Of a DNA stretch of 64,000 bases, positions 37,232 through 46,564 are shown piece by piece; the first letter of the stretch is position 1, and the number at the start of each line of letters is the position of its first letter. The translations under genes and the position numbers were made by a program. Below the pieces are notes generated by a model. It did no database searches. It had not been told where the DNA came from and worked only from the letters and a program-made list of their open reading frames with translations. The stretch comes from Chlorobaculum sp. MV4-Y (GTDB taxonomy: Bacteria; Bacteroidota; Chlorobiia; Chlorobiales; Chlorobiaceae), in assembly GCF_025244685.1 (NCBI RefSeq), contig NZ_CP104202.1, positions 134,501 through 198,500 on the forward strand, given 5' to 3'.

Positions 37232-38344
37232 TCAGCCCCGTCGCGCTTTTTCGGCGAGCTTCGCTTTCAGATGCTTTTCGAGATTGTCAACCATGATCGG
37301 CACGGTGAAGTGCGTTTCGACGCGCTCGCGCCCGGCCTTGCCGAACGCCGCCATCGCTGCGGGGTTGTCGATGATTTTTTCGATCGCCTCGGCGATGGCC
37401 GCCGGATCTTTCGGCGGGATGATAAGGCCCGTGTCGCAGCGTAGGCTTTCGGTGCTCGCGCCCATCAGCTCGCGCGCGCCGTTCACGTCGGTGGCGACGA
37501 CCGGCTTCTGCATCGCCATCGCCTCCATGACGACGTTCGGCATCCCCTCGAACAGCGACGCCAGCACGAAGAGGTCGCACCCTTTCAGGCACGGGTAGAT
37601 GTCCGGCGTGAAGCCGAGGAAAACGAAAGTGTCTTCGATTCCGAGCGCTTTGACCTTGCTTTTCAGTTCAGCTTCGAGCTTGCCTTCGCCCGAGATGGCG
37701 AAGATGAGGTCGTTGCGCTTGCGTTGCAGCATGGCGGCGGCGGCGATGAGGTACTCAAAGCCTTTCTGCTTCGAGAGGCGTCCGGCGCTGTAGATGATCT
37801 TTTTGCCGGGGTAGCGCGCGGCGAAGTCGAAGGCCGTGACGTTGCCGGGAATCGTGAGGCCGTTGTAGATCACCTTCACGAAATTTTCGTCGAACCAGCC
37901 GTATCCAGCGTAGGCCTCTTTGATGGTGCGGCTGTTGGTGATAATGCCGTCGGTCAGGCGGGTGAGCGAGAGCTTGTGCTTCCATTTCTTGCTGCACAAG
38001 AGCATCCCGTGGCGCGCCAGCACCACGGGTCGCCCGACGAGCCGCGCGGCGAGGCCCGCCACGCGCACATCCTTGTTGAGGTTGCAGATGAGAATGTCGG
38101 TCTGGTGCTTTTTCATCCATGCGGCGATTTTCAGCGTCGCCAGCGGGCTGAAGTCGCCGCGAATCTCCATCGCTTCGGTGCGGACGCCGCGCCCGGCGGC
38201 GTACTCCAGCAGCCGGGAGTTGCGCTTGCTGGCGAGCACCACGTTGTGGCCGCGATCGGTCAAGCCTTTGGCGGCGTTGACCATCCACTTTTCGCCGCCG
38301 CCGAATTTGTTGCGGCCGATGGAGTTGATGAAGAGAATGTTCAT
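37232..38344 (-). CDS. Glycosyltransferase family 4
   Basis: 370-residue GT-B enzyme. The N-terminal domain starts MNILFINSIGRNKFGGGEKW, with the glycine-rich acceptor loop. The C-terminal domain has IIYSAGRLSKQKGFEYLI, the FLGFTPDIYPCLKGCDLFVL segment and the E-x7-E donor motif SLFEGMPNVVMEAMAM followed by KPVVATDVNGARELM. It is the last of three consecutive family 4 genes; its start overlaps the upstream gene's stop by four bases, so translation is coupled. Together they probably extend one oligosaccharide stepwise. Confidence 0.92.
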   Translation of the reverse strand: MNILFINSIGRNKFGGGEKWMVNAAKGLTDRGHNVVLASKRNSRLLEYAAGRGVRTEAMEIRGDFSPLATLKIAAWMKKHQTDILICNLNKDVRVAGLAARLVGRPVVLARHGMLLCSKKWKHKLSLTRLTDGIITNSRTIKEAYAGYGWFDENFVKVIYNGLTIPGNVTAFDFAARYPGKKIIYSAGRLSKQKGFEYLIAAAAMLQRKRNDLIFAISGEGKLEAELKSKVKALGIEDTFVFLGFTPDIYPCLKGCDLFVLASLFEGMPNVVMEAMAMQKPVVATDVNGARELMGASTESLRCDTGLIIPPKDPAAIAEAIEKIIDNPAAMAAFGKAGRERVETHFTVPIMVDNLEKHLKAKLAEKARRG

Positions 38345-39423
38345 GGATGTTTCGATGCTTGAAGCTCCTTGCAGAATGCGACGATCTCTCGCTCGACGCG
38401 CTCCGCCGAGTAGCGTTCGACCACGCTTTTGCGGGCCGCTTCGGCGATTTTCCGTCGATACTCCGGTTCAAGGTAGAGTTTGAGCAGGTGGCTGGCAAGC
38501 GCTTTTTCGTCGCCATGCTCGAAGAGCAGGCCGTTCTCTTCGTCGTCGATGATTTCGGTGACGCCGCCTCCGGCGTAAGTCGAAACCGGCGCGTTGCCGA
38601 GGTACATCGCTTCGAGCAGGGCGATGGAGAGTCCCTCGGTTTCGGAGGTCATGGCGAACACGTCGCTGTAGGCGAGGTCAGGATATGGATCGGCGCAAAA
38701 TCCGCGCAAGACGGCCCGTCCTTCGAGACCGAGTTCAGCGATGAGCCGTTCGAGATTGGCCCGCTCGTTGCCTTCGCCGAGAATCTCCAGCCGCGCGTCG
38801 ATGCCGGGCCGCATGTCGAGAAAGCGCGCGAAACCGCGCAGGAGCAGGTCGTGGCTCTTGTTCTTGTCGAGCCGCCCCATCGCGGTTATCATCATCGGCC
38901 TTCCGGCTTCGTTGCCGGGCGGTTGCAGATAGCGCTCCAGCACTGTCGAGTCGATGCCGCGATAGAGCACCTTGATTTTCCTTTCAGTCACGACGCCGCT
39001 CTTGGCGAGCGTCTCTTTGATCTGCCGCGCGTTGACGATGATGCCGTCCGCCAGAGATTCGTAAACCAGCTGGTTCACCCGGTTGTTTTGCAGTTCGCGC
39101 CGCGCTCCGAGCCAGAGGATGTTGAGCGTTCCGCACAGGCGGCTGACGATGCCCGCGATGGCGTAATCCTTGCGCTTGGAGGGAATAATCACATCGATGC
39201 GGTGCTTCCGGACAATCTGCGTGAGGCGGAAGATCGTGTAGAGGTCGCCCTCGAAGAGAAAGGGGAGGCGGTATTTCCGGAAGTGCAGATGGCTGCCGAT
39301 CTCCTCGTCGCGGTAGGCGAAGACGATCTCATGCTGCGTCGAGAGGATTTTGGCGGTCAGGGAGATCGATTGTTCGTTGCCGCCCCATCCGCGGCTCGCG
39401 GAGTTCAGGAAGAGGAAATTCAT
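38341..39423 (-). CDS. Glycosyltransferase family 4
   Basis: 360-residue GT-B enzyme. It opens MNFLFLNSASRGWGGNEQSI, and the donor domain shows MITAMGRLDKNKSHDLLLRG, LRGFCADPYPDLAYSDVFAM and the EX7E region TEGLSIALLEAMYLGNAPV. It is related to the next gene upstream (39471) and clearly a paralogue: both have MYLGNAPVST before the final helix region. It overlaps the downstream gene by four bases. The acceptor is unknown. Confidence 0.92.
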   Translation of the reverse strand: MNFLFLNSASRGWGGNEQSISLTAKILSTQHEIVFAYRDEEIGSHLHFRKYRLPFLFEGDLYTIFRLTQIVRKHRIDVIIPSKRKDYAIAGIVSRLCGTLNILWLGARRELQNNRVNQLVYESLADGIIVNARQIKETLAKSGVVTERKIKVLYRGIDSTVLERYLQPPGNEAGRPMMITAMGRLDKNKSHDLLLRGFARFLDMRPGIDARLEILGEGNERANLERLIAELGLEGRAVLRGFCADPYPDLAYSDVFAMTSETEGLSIALLEAMYLGNAPVSTYAGGGVTEIIDDEENGLLFEHGDEKALASHLLKLYLEPEYRRKIAEAARKSVVERYSAERVEREIVAFCKELQASKHP

Positions 39424-39470
39424 TGATTCATCTGTTCGCGGAATTTGTCATTGTCCGGTGTGTTGCGTTC

Positions 39471-40538
39471 TCATCGTTTTCCCGCCACCTCCCGGCAGAA
39501 GCCGGCGATTTCGCTTGCCATCCGCTCCATCGAAAATTGTTCGATGATCCGCGCCTTCGCTTGCCGCGCGAACTCCGCCCGGCGCTCCGGCGATTCGACG
39601 AGCAGTTGCAGGGCACTCGACAGCGCCTCCTCGTCGCCGTAGTCGAGCAGGAGGCCGTTGAGGCTGTCGTCGATCACCTCTTCGACGCCGCCCGCCCGCG
39701 TGCTGACCGGCGCGTTGCCGAGGTACATCGCTTCGAGCAGGGCGTTGGGCAAGCCTTCGTTGGTCGAGGTGACGGCGAAAATGTCGCTCGCGGCGAGCCA
39801 CGGGTAAGGATTTTGCTGGAAGCCCGGAAACAGCACGCGCTCCCGCAGCCCCAGCTCGGCGGCGAGTTTGGTGAACTCCTCTTTCTGCGCCCCGTCGCCG
39901 ATCAGCACGATTCCCGCGTCGCGGTTGCCGGTGTGCTTGACGAAGCGCGCGAAGCTGCGAATGAGAAAGTCGTACCCTTTGTTCCACGTCAGACGCCCAA
40001 GCCCGGTGATCGTCACCGGGAATGGGTTGGCGACGGGCTGTTCCGAGCGCCGCCGGTCGAGTTCGGCGGTGTCGAGGCCGTTGTAGATGACGCGGATTTT
40101 CGCTTCGGGTATGTAGCCGGTTTCGAGCAGGGTCTTTTTGATTTTGCTCGCGTTGACGATGATGCCGCTGCTGAGGGTGTGGTACATGAAGCGCTGCCAG
40201 GGCCATTTCAGCTTGCGGTCCGCGCCGAGCCGCAGAATCATCGGCACGCCGGTGATCTTGCCCGCCAGACCGCCGAGGAGGTAGTCCTTGCGCTTGGTCG
40301 GGATGACGACCTCGATGCCGTTTTGGCGAATGATCGCCACCATCCGCAAGAGCGTGTAGAGATCGATGTGGCTGAGGCAGGGGAGGCGGAATTTCGGCAG
40401 GTCGAAGTTTTTGCCCACCACCTCCTTGCGATAGATGAGCGAGACCTCATGCTGCTCTGAGAGCTTGCGGGTGGCCATCCGCGTCCATTTTTCGGTGCCA
40501 CCCCACTCCCGCGCGGAGTTGACGAAGAGAAGCTTCAT
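39471..40538 (-). CDS. Glycosyltransferase family 4
   Basis: 355-residue GT-B enzyme starting MKLLFVNSAREWGGTEKWTR. Key segments are VTITGLGRLTWNKGYDFLIR, LFPGFQQNPYPWLAASDIFA and NEGLPNALLEAMYLGNAPV with the EX7E motif. It shares the opening glycine-rich loop and MYLGNAPVSTxAGG with the 38341 gene, so the two arose by duplication. It lies three bp downstream of the nucleotide-sugar dehydrogenase, all on one transcript. It may use a sugar made by that enzyme's product; this is an inference. Confidence 0.92.
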   Translation of the reverse strand: MKLLFVNSAREWGGTEKWTRMATRKLSEQHEVSLIYRKEVVGKNFDLPKFRLPCLSHIDLYTLLRMVAIIRQNGIEVVIPTKRKDYLLGGLAGKITGVPMILRLGADRKLKWPWQRFMYHTLSSGIIVNASKIKKTLLETGYIPEAKIRVIYNGLDTAELDRRRSEQPVANPFPVTITGLGRLTWNKGYDFLIRSFARFVKHTGNRDAGIVLIGDGAQKEEFTKLAAELGLRERVLFPGFQQNPYPWLAASDIFAVTSTNEGLPNALLEAMYLGNAPVSTRAGGVEEVIDDSLNGLLLDYGDEEALSSALQLLVESPERRAEFARQAKARIIEQFSMERMASEIAGFCREVAGKR

Positions 40539-40541
40539 CCG

Positions 40542-41840
40542 TTACAATCTGCCGTCGATGGTGCCGGTTGGCAGCACCCCCTTCACGTCGTAGATCACGG
40601 CGTTATCGCCCGAGCGGAGTTTGCCGATAGCCATCTCCGCGAACGCCGCGTGCGCGACGGCGAGAATGATGGCGTCGTAGCCGCCTTCGACCGGCGCGTC
40701 GATACAGTCGAGTCCATATTCATGCCGCACCTCCTCCGGGTTGGCCCAGGGGTCGTGAATGTGCACCTGCGCGCCGTACTCCCGCAGCTCGGCCACAATA
40801 TCGACCGTGCGGGTGTTGCGGATGTCGGGGCAGTTCTCCTTGAAGGTGATTCCGAGCATGAGCACCTTCGCGCCTTTGACCTTCATATCCCGCGAAATCA
40901 TCAGCTTGACCACCTCCGAGGCGACGTAGCGACCCATGTTGTCGTTCAGGCGGCGGCCCGCCAGAATGATCTCCGGATGGTAGCCGTACTCCTGAGCCTT
41001 CTGCGCCAGGTAGTAGGGATCGACGCCGATGCAGTGGCCGCCGACCAGGCCGGGCCGGAACGGCAGGAAGTTCCACTTCGTCCCGGCGGCCTTGAGCACG
41101 TCGAGCGTGTCGATGCCCATGCGGTTGAAGATCATCGCCAGCTCGTTGACGAAGGCGATGTTGATGTCGCGCTGCGAGTTCTCGATCACCTTGGCCGCTT
41201 CGGCGACCCTGATCGACGAGGCCAGGTGCGTGCCCGCCGTGATGACCGAAGCGTACAGTTCGTCGATTTTGCGGGCGGCTTCGGGCGTTGAGCCGGAGGT
41301 CACCTTTTTGATCTTCGCGACCGTGTGCTCCTTGTCGCCGGGGTTGATCCGTTCGGGAGAGTAGCCCACGAAAAAGTCCCGGTTGAAGCAGAGGCCCGAG
41401 ACCCGTTCGAGCACCGGCACGCAATCCTCCTCGGTAGCGCCGGGATAGACGGTCGATTCGTAGATTACGATGTCGCCTTTATCGAGCACCCGCCCGACGG
41501 TTTCGCTCGCCCGGATGAGCGGGGTGAGCACGGGGCGGTTGTGTTTGTCGGTCGGCGTCGGCACGGTGACGATGTAGATGTTTGCTTTGGCGATCTCCGC
41601 GATCGAGGAGGTGACGAAGAGGCCCTTGTCGCCATCGGCGCTCAGCGGGTTGCTCGCCGTGAGCACCGCGCCGAGGGCCTCCGCATCGACTTCGAGCGTC
41701 GAGTCGCACCCGTTGTTGAGCTCTTCGATCCGCTCCTGCTTGATGTCGAAGCCGGCCACCGGGAATTTTTTTGCGAACTCGACGGCGAGAGGCAGGCCGA
41801 CGTAGCCCAAGCCGATCAACGCGATTTTGGTGTTCTCCAT
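40542..41840 (-). CDS. UDP-N-acetyl-hexosamine/UDP-sugar 6-dehydrogenase (TviB/WbpA-like)
   Basis: Oxidises C6 of a UDP-sugar to the uronic acid with two NAD+. It has 432 residues. The N-terminal Rossmann domain has [10 protein letters not shown] (10-19); the middle has [11 protein letters not shown] and [10 protein letters not shown]. The active-site Cys 270 is in [16 protein letters not shown]. The C-terminal domain has [14 protein letters not shown]. The motif set and length match the WbpA/TviB group that makes UDP-GlcNAc- or UDP-GalNAc-uronic acid, rather than UDP-glucose dehydrogenase. It heads the minus-strand glycosyltransferase unit down to 37232. Confidence 0.93.
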   Translation of the reverse strand: MENTKIALIGLGYVGLPLAVEFAKKFPVAGFDIKQERIEELNNGCDSTLEVDAEALGAVLTASNPLSADGDKGLFVTSSIAEIAKANIYIVTVPTPTDKHNRPVLTPLIRASETVGRVLDKGDIVIYESTVYPGATEEDCVPVLERVSGLCFNRDFFVGYSPERINPGDKEHTVAKIKKVTSGSTPEAARKIDELYASVITAGTHLASSIRVAEAAKVIENSQRDINIAFVNELAMIFNRMGIDTLDVLKAAGTKWNFLPFRPGLVGGHCIGVDPYYLAQKAQEYGYHPEIILAGRRLNDNMGRYVASEVVKLMISRDMKVKGAKVLMLGITFKENCPDIRNTRTVDIVAELREYGAQVHIHDPWANPEEVRHEYGLDCIDAPVEGGYDAIILAVAHAAFAEMAIGKLRSGDNAVIYDVKGVLPTGTIDGRL

Positions 41841-42382
41841 TTTGCCGGTTAAGTGTTTTTATTCTGATAGTTGGCTATGGATTTGCTGGAGATTTATTCC
41901 ACGGATAGGCGATGCGAATGTTCATTCCTTGCGGGTAAAGCTCAGGTCAGAAACCCGAATGGCATAGAATTTTTGTCTTTTAAGATAAGAAATCATCGTG
42001 ATTTTCTGCTAACCTATCTGTGCTGGTCATGGCGGTAAGAGGTCTGGATAAGAGATGTTAGCTGTATCAATTCCTTGATCAAACGCAAGTTTATATGTTT
42101 CAGGTGTTTGAGATTTGTATTTCAAAGCGTTTATTAAGATAAAATACTGACCATTTGCTGTATTGACGCAGTTTCATGCATTCGTCCGAATTTCCACTCT
42201 GGCTGAAATCCAGAGTCTCGTCACAAATTAATCATTGATGACGGCACAGCCCTTTGTGCGATGGTTAGTATTCATTTTTTCGGAGATGCTGCAAGCAGTA
42301 CTGGTATTCTTCGGCTATTGACGTTATGCCGGGCCATTGAGAGGTCGGCCTGCTCAATAGCTAACTTGCAAGAGTCAGGATA
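41841..42382. other. Divergent AT-rich spacer, no gene seen
   Basis: 542 bp between the nucleotide-sugar dehydrogenase and the HAD-UbiA gene. Only short open frames without recognisable content are present. It must hold promoters in both directions; no repeat, tRNA, riboswitch or clear operator could be identified by eye. Confidence 0.5.
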
Positions 42383-43817
42383 ATGAGTCTTCCCATAGTT
42401 GTTGACCTCGATGGTACCCTTACCCCTACCGACACCCTGGTCGAGTCTCTTCTCAAGTATGTGCGGAAGTCGCCGCTCAATCTGTTCAGAGTCGTCGGTT
42501 TGGGACGGCAGGAACGAGCCGTCTTCAAGAGTCGCATCGCCGATCACAGCAGTATTTCAGGGGAGCTGCTGCCGTATAACGAACGTTTCTCCAGTATCTG
42601 AAAGAAGAAAAGGCCAAGGGTCGCCGTCTTGTGCTGGCCACTGCCGCGCACCGTTCGATTGCCGAAGCCGTATCGGTTCATCTCGATATATTCGACGAGG
42701 TGCTGGCCACCGATGGTACGCACAATCTGAAAGGCAAAGCGAAGCTGGAGGCGATTCGTCAGAGTCTGGGAGAGCAGTTTGTCTATGCCGGCAACAGCCG
42801 GGCGGATATTCCCATCTGGAGGGCATGCAAGCACGCTATTCTGGTGGGGGTTCCCTCACAAGTTGCCCGGTCAATGCGGCAGCAGGTATCCGTTGAACGC
42901 GAGTTCAAGTGGCCTGCCCCGGACTTCAAGGTTTTGCTGAAAGCGCTGCGTGTGCATCAGTGGCTCAAGAATCTTCTGCTCTTTGTTCCGTTGCTGACGG
43001 CAATCAATCTTTCGAGTATAAGCCGACTGCTCCATGTCATGGTTGCGTTTGTCGCTTTCTCGCTGGCGGCCTCGTCCACCTACATTTTCAATGATCTCCT
43101 GGATATCGAGAACGATCGTGCTCATCCTCGAAAGTGCCTTCGTCCGTTTGCGAGCGGAAAACTATCGATTATCAGCGGCGTTGTCATGAGTGTCGTGCTC
43201 ATGGTGGTCGCTGTTACGATGGCGTTGTCGCTCTCGCAGGGATTTTTTTTCATGCTGCTGCTTTACGTCATAATGACGGTCTTCTACACGCTGGTGCTCA
43301 AGGAGCTTGTGCTGATAGATGTGCTTATGCTTGCCCTGCTTTATACGTTGCGTATTCTGGCGGGATCGATTGCAACTTCAGTGGTGACGAGCTTCTGGCT
43401 GATGGCTTTCTCGGTATTTATTTTTTCAGCCTTGCACTGGTCAAGCGATGTTCGGAACTGGTGACGATGGACGAGAAGGGGAAGATGAGCACCTACGGTC
43501 GTGATTACCGGGTCGAAGATTTGAGGGTTTTGTGGCCGCTGGGTATTGGCTCGGCCCTTGCTGCGGTGGTCATGTTCGGGCTGTTTATCAGCGCCCCAGA
43601 AACCATTATCCGGTACGCAACGCCGGAAATGTTGTGGCTGATAGCCATTGCCCTCATCTATTGGCAGTCGCGGTTGTGGATCATGACTTCCCGCGGACAA
43701 ATGCATGACGATCCGGTGATTTTCGCCATTACAGACAAGGGGAGCCAGGTCATTGTGCTGTTTATGATCGTCGTGACGATCATGGCCCGTTTTATCTCGA
43801 TCAAATTACTTCCATGA
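42383..43817 (+). pseudogene. HAD phosphatase-UbiA prenyltransferase fusion (two frameshifts as given)
   Basis: About 478 residues when two bases are restored. The HAD domain begins VVDLDGTLTPTDTL (nucleophile D8) and continues LATAAHRSIAEAV and ADIPIWRACKHAILVG. A UbiA-type polytopic domain follows: LLKALRVHQWLKNLLLFVPL, FNDLLDIENDRAHPRKCLRPFASG (partly quoted; Asp-rich site) and about eight helices to the end. Breaks lie at about 42586-42588 (a T3 run) and 43421-43426 (a T6 run); adding one T to each restores the protein. Such fusions resemble polyprenyl-phosphate phosphoribose systems (phosphotransferase plus phosphatase). It overlaps the SMR-type gene by four bases. Confidence 0.82.
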
Positions 43818-44179
43818 ATACTTTTATCGTTACACTTTGCAGTATCCTGATTTCAGCGGCTGCGCAATTTTCGCTCAAGGCGGGCATGTCGGCAGATGCC
43901 GTCAAGACGGCGATGCAGCAGCCATTCTCGACGAAGACCCTCTTAACGGTCTTGACCGACAAGTTCGTGGTTGGCGGCTTCCTGCTTTACGGAATCGGCG
44001 CGGTGGTCTGGCTGTGGGTGCTCTCGAAATGGGACGTGAGCAAGGCGTATCCGCTGGTGGGAATTGGCTTTGTGGTGACGGCAGCGGTTGGCGCGGTTCT
44101 TGGTGAACACCTGTCGTGGTCACGAGGCGTGGGCGTCGGCATGATCTGCCTCGGCGTCTGGTTTATCTCGAACTCCTGA
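43814..44179 (+). CDS. SMR/EamA-type small membrane protein (ArnE/ArnF-like)
   Basis: 121 residues with four transmembrane helices (about 3-22, 50-70, 75-93, 100-119). SILISAAAQFSLKAGM and KWDVSKAYPLVGIGFVVTAA match the small multidrug-resistance/EamA fold; proteins of this size next to lipid-carrier genes act as undecaprenyl-phosphate-sugar flippases (ArnE/F-like). It overlaps the HAD-UbiA gene by four bases (ATGA), implying a shared pathway: make a polyprenyl-phosphate-sugar, then flip it. The pump family assignment is good; the substrate is inferred. Confidence 0.8.
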   Translation: MNTFIVTLCSILISAAAQFSLKAGMSADAVKTAMQQPFSTKTLLTVLTDKFVVGGFLLYGIGAVVWLWVLSKWDVSKAYPLVGIGFVVTAAVGAVLGEHLSWSRGVGVGMICLGVWFISNS

Positions 44180-44427
44180 GGCGGATGGTGATGCACGATC
44201 CGGTCAAGCGCTGTTGTTCCGCCCGCCGAAGCGGTTTTGATGATCCGCGTCAGACGCTGTCGTTCGCGGTTGATGTTGTGCCCGGTAACTTCGTCATCCG
44301 CTCTCTTCCTGATGTTGCCGCTCTCCCCGAACACCCCGGTTTTTTTCAATCGAGTTCCCGGTATCACCGAAAAGCATTGGCGTACCTTCCGGTGATTGTC
44401 GTAACTCCTGATATTCTTTAGCATGAA

Positions 44428-44459
44428 AGATGGTTTCAACGGCAGATGGTTTCAACGGC
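44428..44459 (+). repeat. Perfect 16-bp tandem duplication at a start region
   Basis: AGATGGTTTCAACGGC occurs twice in tandem (44428-44443, 44444-44459). Each copy contains an ATG, 16 bases apart and in different frames, so the duplication changed which start codon reads the downstream gene. Confidence 0.85.
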
Positions 44460-46277
44460 CATATGCCTGAAAAGATATGGAGCATCGTCAGCTATGTGCT
44501 TATTCCGCTGGTAGTTGGCTACGTGGTGAGTATGCTGGTCGGCTTTCAGTTCGGCATCTACAACAACGTTTTTCACGTGCCGTATGTACTGAAGCTCTAT
44601 GATCTGCCCCAGTTTCGCAACGATGCGTTTTACGCAACGCTCAAAAACTTCACTTCCATCGCCTTGCCGGTCATGAGGGCTTTTACCACCGAGGAGAATG
44701 TCCGGCAGGTTTTTTACTTCGTGAGCCTGGCGAGCAAGATTGCCGGGTTTGCGGGGCTGGTCTATCTGTCGAGAGCCGCCGGATTCCGGAAGCCGGTCGA
44801 ACTGTTGCTGGTCATGACCGTGCTGGCGCTGACGCCCTTGCTGCAAGGCAGCTCCATCATCGGAGACCACGACATGTTCGTGCCATTCTTCACGCAAACC
44901 GAGTTGACCTGGGTGTTCGTGTTTCTGTCCGTTGGATTGCTCTACAAAGACCGGATCGCTCTGGCCTACGCAATGGTGGGGATAGCGTTTTCGGTCAACG
45001 CTTTCGTCGGCATCTGGCTTCTGGTCATGAATACGGTGGCGCTGCTCCTGGTGACGCGGCCATTTACCGTGAAGGTGCTTCTTAAAGCTGCGGCAGGGTT
45101 TTTGTTGTTTGCCTTGCCGGTGGCGCTTTGGATCTATTTCATCGTTAACGGCAAGCACCAAAAGGTCGATTTCAGCTACATCGACTACATCCGCTCGTAC
45201 TGTTCGGTGCATTTCCTGATTGAGTCGGCTGACCCGATGCTGGTGCTGAAGCACTTCATGCTGGTCTCTGCCGGCCTTCTGGCGACGAGGCATCTGCCGA
45301 ACCGCCGCTTCTGGATCGCTGTTCAGCTCGGTGCGCTGTTGCTGCTGCTGGTGGGCATTCCGTTGCCTTATCTGTTCAATAACCGTTTCGTCTTCAATCT
45401 GCACCTGATCCGCGCGGCGGGTCTCGGACAGGCGCTGGCGACGGTGGTGATCGCTTTGGCGGGGGTGAGGCTGTTGCTGAACAAAGAGGAGCTGGCGATG
45501 CGAACCCTTGGCGCAGCTACGTTGCTTGCCCTCGCTTTGCTGCATGTCAGGGTCATCGGTATGATCGTGATGATCGCTTCGATGCTTCTGGCATTTACCC
45601 GAGAGGGTGTTATTACTCACTTTGAGGGGTTGGGAGTGTTCCGGCGGATCAGTGCGTGGCGCGGCACGCTTGCACTTCTCTGCGTCGGGGTGTTTGTGTT
45701 CGCCCTGTTTTCTCCCGTTCCTCCATATCCTTTCATTCTGATTAAGGCGGGGAAACTCGCATTGTTCCTTGGGATTCTTGGACTTCTGGTATTCAGCCAC
45801 TACCGCCACATGGCAGTTGGTAGCGTGGTGGTGCTCCTGTTGCTTTGCTATACGGTTGCCTTCACCGGTTATCAGGTCAAGAGTTTCAAAAAAGAAGAGC
45901 TTGCTGAACAAAATATGCCCATGAACCAGAGCTGGGAGGAGATGATCTCCTGGATACGCAGCAGCGATCTTCGTGGCCCGTTTTTGTTGCCGATGGACGA
46001 CAACGGACATACCGATTATTTCCAGATGCAGGCACGCCGGAAGATATGGGTGGACTTCAAACAGGGAGCAGCGGTCATGTGGTCTCCGTCATTTTACTAT
46101 CAGTGGTCTACGCGATACTATGAGGTAGCTGCCCTGCATACGCCTGAGGAGATGGTTTTATACGCCAAGTCGCATGGCATCCGTTACGTGCTTTTGCATG
46201 TTCCAGATGAAAACGTTTCGCTCTCCTGCGAGCTGTTGAAGCGGACTCCCTTTTATGTTCTGTACGAAGTTCGGTAA
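44430..46277 (+). CDS. Large polytopic membrane protein, GT-C-like
   Basis: 615 residues from ATG 44430, or 604 from ATG 44463; the first ATG lies in a 16-bp tandem duplication, so 44463 may be the original start. About twelve hydrophobic helices are spread over residues 17-490, then a soluble C-terminal domain of about 120 residues (WEEMISWIRSSDLRGPFLLP, DGNGH-like DDNGHTDYFQ, VLLHVPDENVSL). The first loop carries several charged residues after helix 1. This layout resembles GT-C glycosyltransferases and DUF6798-type membrane proteins that use polyprenyl-linked sugars. It follows the HAD-UbiA and SMR genes, in keeping with that use. Confidence 0.7.
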   Translation: MVSTADGFNGHMPEKIWSIVSYVLIPLVVGYVVSMLVGFQFGIYNNVFHVPYVLKLYDLPQFRNDAFYATLKNFTSIALPVMRAFTTEENVRQVFYFVSLASKIAGFAGLVYLSRAAGFRKPVELLLVMTVLALTPLLQGSSIIGDHDMFVPFFTQTELTWVFVFLSVGLLYKDRIALAYAMVGIAFSVNAFVGIWLLVMNTVALLLVTRPFTVKVLLKAAAGFLLFALPVALWIYFIVNGKHQKVDFSYIDYIRSYCSVHFLIESADPMLVLKHFMLVSAGLLATRHLPNRRFWIAVQLGALLLLLVGIPLPYLFNNRFVFNLHLIRAAGLGQALATVVIALAGVRLLLNKEELAMRTLGAATLLALALLHVRVIGMIVMIASMLLAFTREGVITHFEGLGVFRRISAWRGTLALLCVGVFVFALFSPVPPYPFILIKAGKLALFLGILGLLVFSHYRHMAVGSVVVLLLLCYTVAFTGYQVKSFKKEELAEQNMPMNQSWEEMISWIRSSDLRGPFLLPMDDNGHTDYFQMQARRKIWVDFKQGAAVMWSPSFYYQWSTRYYEVAALHTPEEMVLYAKSHGIRYVLLHVPDENVSLSCELLKRTPFYVLYEVR

Positions 46278-46282
46278 GCCGA

Positions 46283-46564
46283 ATGCGTGAAATGCTGGCC
46301 GATCATGTGAAAGATCAACGGGTAACACAAACTCTGTTTTTGAACGGTGTGATGCCAATGTATCACACGCTATCGCCGCAGGTTAGCGTGAAGTGGAGTA
46401 TTCAGACTCAAAAAGCCGTGGCTCCATTTTCAGTTGATGGAGGTTGTTTGATAATGGATCAGGATGTCCTCCTGACATCTGGCGCATACCTCTTATTCGA
46501 TAAAAGTCAATACAAAGTTATCTTGAATAGAAATCATATGATTAATTATTGGAGGACAAAATAA
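46283..46564 (+). CDS. Small hypothetical protein
   Basis: 93 residues starting five bases after the stop of the membrane protein gene. No clear ribosome binding site and no recognised domain. The C-terminal bases overlap the ribosome binding site of the next gene (GGAGG at 46550-46554). Its DNA is AT-rich. Coding status is doubtful; it may be a remnant. Confidence 0.3.
   Translation: MREMLADHVKDQRVTQTLFLNGVMPMYHTLSPQVSVKWSIQTQKAVAPFSVDGGCLIMDQDVLLTSGAYLLFDKSQYKVILNRNHMINYWRTK

Noticed and set aside
44436-46010. 524-codon minus-strand frame opposite the membrane protein gene
   Set aside because: Gln/His/Arg-rich translation is the mirror of a hydrophobic protein; no start signal or domain.
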